Assembly: GCA_002437735.1 (NCBI GenBank)
Contig: DJRC01000010.1
Coordinates: forward strand, 936-13,441
DNA from: Oscillospiraceae bacterium UBA6370
GTDB lineage: Bacteria; Bacillota; Clostridia; Oscillospirales; Oscillospiraceae
Length of the DNA stretch: 12,506 bases
Reading direction: 5' to 3'
Below the pieces are notes generated by a model that saw nothing but the letters and a program-made list of their open reading frames with translations, ran no database searches and had not been told where the DNA came from. Shown here piece after piece: positions 10,460 through 12,506 of this stretch. Both the position numbers and the translations under genes were made by a program. Position 1 is the first letter of the stretch, and each line of letters starts with the position of its first letter.

Positions 10460-12506
10460 ACGTCATGCTGAACAGCAACGCGGCGACCTGCGCTCGGGTG
10501 ATGGGCTCGGTGGGGTGGATGCCGCCGTCGGTGTAGCCGGAGAGCGCACCGATCGCGCAGAGCGTGTTGATGTGCCCGCGCGCCCAGTCCGCGATGGCGT
10601 CGCTGTCGGTGAAGCTCCACTCCGGCGCGGCGTAGCCCAGCTCAAGAAGACGGCCGAGCATCGTCAGCGCCTCTTGACGGCTGATGGTCGCGGTGGGGAG
10701 GAAGCAGAGCCGGCCGTAGCCGTCGTAGCTGCCCTTCGTTACGCCGAGGGCATACATGGCGCGCACACCGTCCTTCGCCCAGTCGGCGATGCTGCCGCTG
10801 TCGGCAAAGGGCAGCTCAACGGAGGAGGTATCCTGCGTGGGCGCGAGCCAACGGCAGAGCAGCACGGCAAATTCCTGACGGGTGATGGGGCTGTCGGGGT
10901 TGAAGTTCCCGAGATCGTCGCCGGTCGTGACGCCGCTCGCCTTCAGAAAGCTCACGGGGGCGTTGGCCCAATGGCCGTCCGTATCGGGGAAGGCGGCGGA
11001 CAGCTCCGGCGGGGTGATGCTCACGCCGGTGCGGGCGAGGTTGCCGCTCGCGTCGCCGGCGATGACGGCGATGCGGTGCGCCTTGCCGTCTGCGGCGGGC
11101 AGCGCGGCGTGGAGTGCGCCGGTCTGGTGGTCGTAGGTGTAGCTGAGCGCTTTGCCGTCGAGCGTCACGCGCAGCGTGGCGAGCGAGCCGCCGTCCACGG
11201 CGTCAAAGACCTTGCCGGTCAGGGTCGTGCCGCCCTCGGAGAGGGAGACGGCGATCTCCGGCGCGGCGGTGTCGCCCATGCCCTCGCGGGCTGCGACGAG
11301 CTGATCGAGGTACAGCGTGCCGGTCAGAGCCGACGGCAGGCGCAGGGCGAGGTCGGTGATGCTCTTCGCCTTGTCCGGGAGGGCAAAGGTGAGCTGCTGC
11401 CAGCCGGTGAAGTCGATCGCGGCGGCGTCCGTTTCGCCCGCGTCGGTCGTGAGGGCGAGCGTTTCGCCCTGACCGTCGCCATAGACCCAGAGCGTCACGC
11501 GGTCATAGCCGGAGGGGACGGCGTAGGCCCGCTCCACGCTCAGAATGAGCTCCTCCGCGGTCTCGGGAGCGTGCTCGGCGCGATAGTCCCAGCGCGCGGA
11601 GGCGGAGCCGAAGCGGACAAAGCTCTTGTCGGTATTCCGGGTCAGGACGGTCTGTTCGCCCTCGAAGCCGTCGAGCAGGACCAGAGGATCGGAGGTGACG
11701 TAAACGGGGATGGTGCGCGTGGTCTCGCCCGCCTTGACGGTCAGGCTGCCGTAGGCGGCATGGTCGGTGGCGGTAAAGACGCCGTTTTCATCGACCGTGC
11801 CGATGCCTCCCTCGGTGGTCCAGGTGAAGCAGGTGTTTTGCGCGAGCAGGGAGAGGTGGTTTTGGTAAGCCTGCGCGGTCAGCTCAACGCTCGCGCCGGG
11901 GGAGACGCGCAGCTCAGTGAGAGTGCCGCTCTTGCCGAGGCGGATCTCGTCCGGCGTCTCGACCACGCGGATCTCAGCGGTGGTGTACTTGCCGTCCGCC
12001 TTCGCGCCGACGGTCACGGTGCCGGCGGTCTTCGGCACGGTCAGGACCGTATTGCCCAGCTCGTCGGTCTGCACGCTGCCGCAGTCGCTCGCGATGGCGA
12101 CCGCCTTGTCCATGGGGATGTAGTTCGTGTCGATGGCGGCGGCGCGGAGCAGGACCTGCGCGCCCGCGAGCACGCGGTCGCTTTCCGTGCGCAGCGCGAT
12201 GTGGTCGAGCGTGCCGCTCGGCTCATTCGACGCGACAAGGAAGATATGGTTCGTTACGGCACGCAGGCTGCCCTCGGAGGGGGTGTTGTAGACGCCGGCA
12301 TTGCTGTCCTCCGGGAGCGTGACGCACAGGGTCGTCGAGCCGCCGCCGTCCAGACTCAGCGCGGTCACGCAGCCGAGCTCGACCATGCGCTGCGCGACCT
12401 GCGTTAGGCTCGCGCCGATGGAGTAGCCCTTCTGACGGCCGTCGATGGTGTAGAGCACGATGCTGCCGTCGGCTCTCTGACCGATGGCGGTGCGCGGCGC
12501 GGCGCC
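10458..12506 (-). CDS. Phosphodiester glycosidase (NAGPA)/SLH-domain surface protein, N-terminus cut by window edge
   Basis: The 3' complete, 5' open part of a large secreted protein: 682 residues are visible, and the frame is open to the edge (PRTAIGQRADG at the start). Visible residues about 4-95 are the C-terminal half of a phosphodiester glycosidase (NAGPA-like) domain with the hallmark LSLDGGGST (50-58). Next comes a beta-rich Ig-like region (about 95-290), a jelly-roll-like segment starting LLDGFEGEQ that resembles a carbohydrate-binding module, and a second Ig-like repeat beginning APEIAVSLSEGG. Three SLH repeats end the protein (about 505-564, 565-629 and 630-682; each has F.D....W...I/V and an ITR/ISR-Q/E motif). 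SLH repeats bind pyruvylated secondary cell-wall polymer, so the enzyme is displayed on the Gram-positive surface and may trim glycan-1-phosphate diester bonds. The signal peptide would be outside the window. Stop TAA at 10458. Confidence 0.93.
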   Translation of the reverse strand, partial: GAAPRTAIGQRADGSIVLYTIDGRQKGYSIGASLTQVAQRMVELGCVTALSLDGGGSTTLCVTLPEDSNAGVYNTPSEGSLRAVTNHIFLVASNEPSGTLDHIALRTESDRVLAGAQVLLRAAAIDTNYIPMDKAVAIASDCGSVQTDELGNTVLTVPKTAGTVTVGAKADGKYTTAEIRVVETPDEIRLGKSGTLTELRVSPGASVELTAQAYQNHLSLLAQNTCFTWTTEGGIGTVDENGVFTATDHAAYGSLTVKAGETTRTIPVYVTSDPLVLLDGFEGEQTVLTRNTDKSFVRFGSASARWDYRAEHAPETAEELILSVERAYAVPSGYDRVTLWVYGDGQGETLALTTDAGETDAAAIDFTGWQQLTFALPDKAKSITDLALRLPSALTGTLYLDQLVAAREGMGDTAAPEIAVSLSEGGTTLTGKVFDAVDGGSLATLRVTLDGKALSYTYDHQTGALHAALPAADGKAHRIAVIAGDASGNLARTGVSITPPELSAAFPDTDGHWANAPVSFLKASGVTTGDDLGNFNPDSPITRQEFAVLLCRWLAPTQDTSSVELPFADSGSIADWAKDGVRAMYALGVTKGSYDGYGRLCFLPTATISRQEALTMLGRLLELGYAAPEWSFTDSDAIADWARGHINTLCAIGALSGYTDGGIHPTEPITRAQVAALLFSMT

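Noticed and set aside
10449..12407. 652-aa plus-strand ORF opposite the SLH protein
   Set aside because: The opposite strand encodes recognisable NAGPA and SLH domains; this frame is Gly/Arg/Val-rich antisense.

Overview
The window is GC-rich (well over 60% in coding regions). Its genes have Gram-positive ribosome binding sites, its tRNA genes encode their CCA ends, and its promoters are of the housekeeping sigma-A type (TTGACA-17-TATAAT-like). The protein set points to a Clostridia-class Firmicute, most likely an Oscillospirales gut anaerobe: tandem G3E GTPases with a His-rich loop, a YitT-family membrane protein, a DUF4914-like protein, an OadG subunit, a short KdpD/KdpE pair and an SLH-anchored surface protein. 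The assignment rests on protein style and codon use, not on a marker-gene phylogeny.

Layout. Positions 1-1936 (minus strand) hold a two-gene operon of CobW/G3E-type GTPases behind a strong promoter; the distal gene runs off the left edge. Positions 2009-2764 (minus) encode an XRE/S24 (LexA/CI-like) repressor. Upstream of it lie two divergent promoters and a phased array of near-identical 13-bp operators. Positions 3085-3321 (minus) are a tRNA-Thr/tRNA-Tyr operon with its own promoter and terminator. Positions 3356-4072 (plus) are three overlapping or closely coupled small genes: a Cys-rich zinc-ribbon-like protein, a helical coiled-coil-like protein and a sigma-70 region-4-like HTH protein. 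Then follow single-gene plus-strand units: yitT-like (4141-5028), DUF4914-like (5215-7116), trmO (7210-7899) and oadG-like (8023-8307). A truncated KdpD-type kinase and a KdpE-type regulator form a two-gene operon (8534-10346). The right end (minus, 10458 to the edge) is the C-terminal part of a large secreted phosphodiester-glycosidase/SLH protein.

How the parts relate. Most of this is chromosomal housekeeping arranged as short transcription units separated by clear hairpin terminators. The most unusual part is 2806-3082. There the S24 repressor gene faces a second promoter carrying a perfect operator in its spacer, with further operators on both sides at 31-bp steps, as in a lambda-type CI switch. 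No obvious protein gene lies under the opposing promoter; its transcript would end at a hairpin about 180 nt downstream. Other points of interest are the uncharacterised three-gene sigma-like cassette, a DUF4914-like protein with an HPr-kinase-style P-loop, a trmO promoter buried inside the preceding terminator, and an OadG and a KdpDE pair that both lack their usual partners in the window. I see no insertion sequence, CRISPR array, rRNA or integrase.
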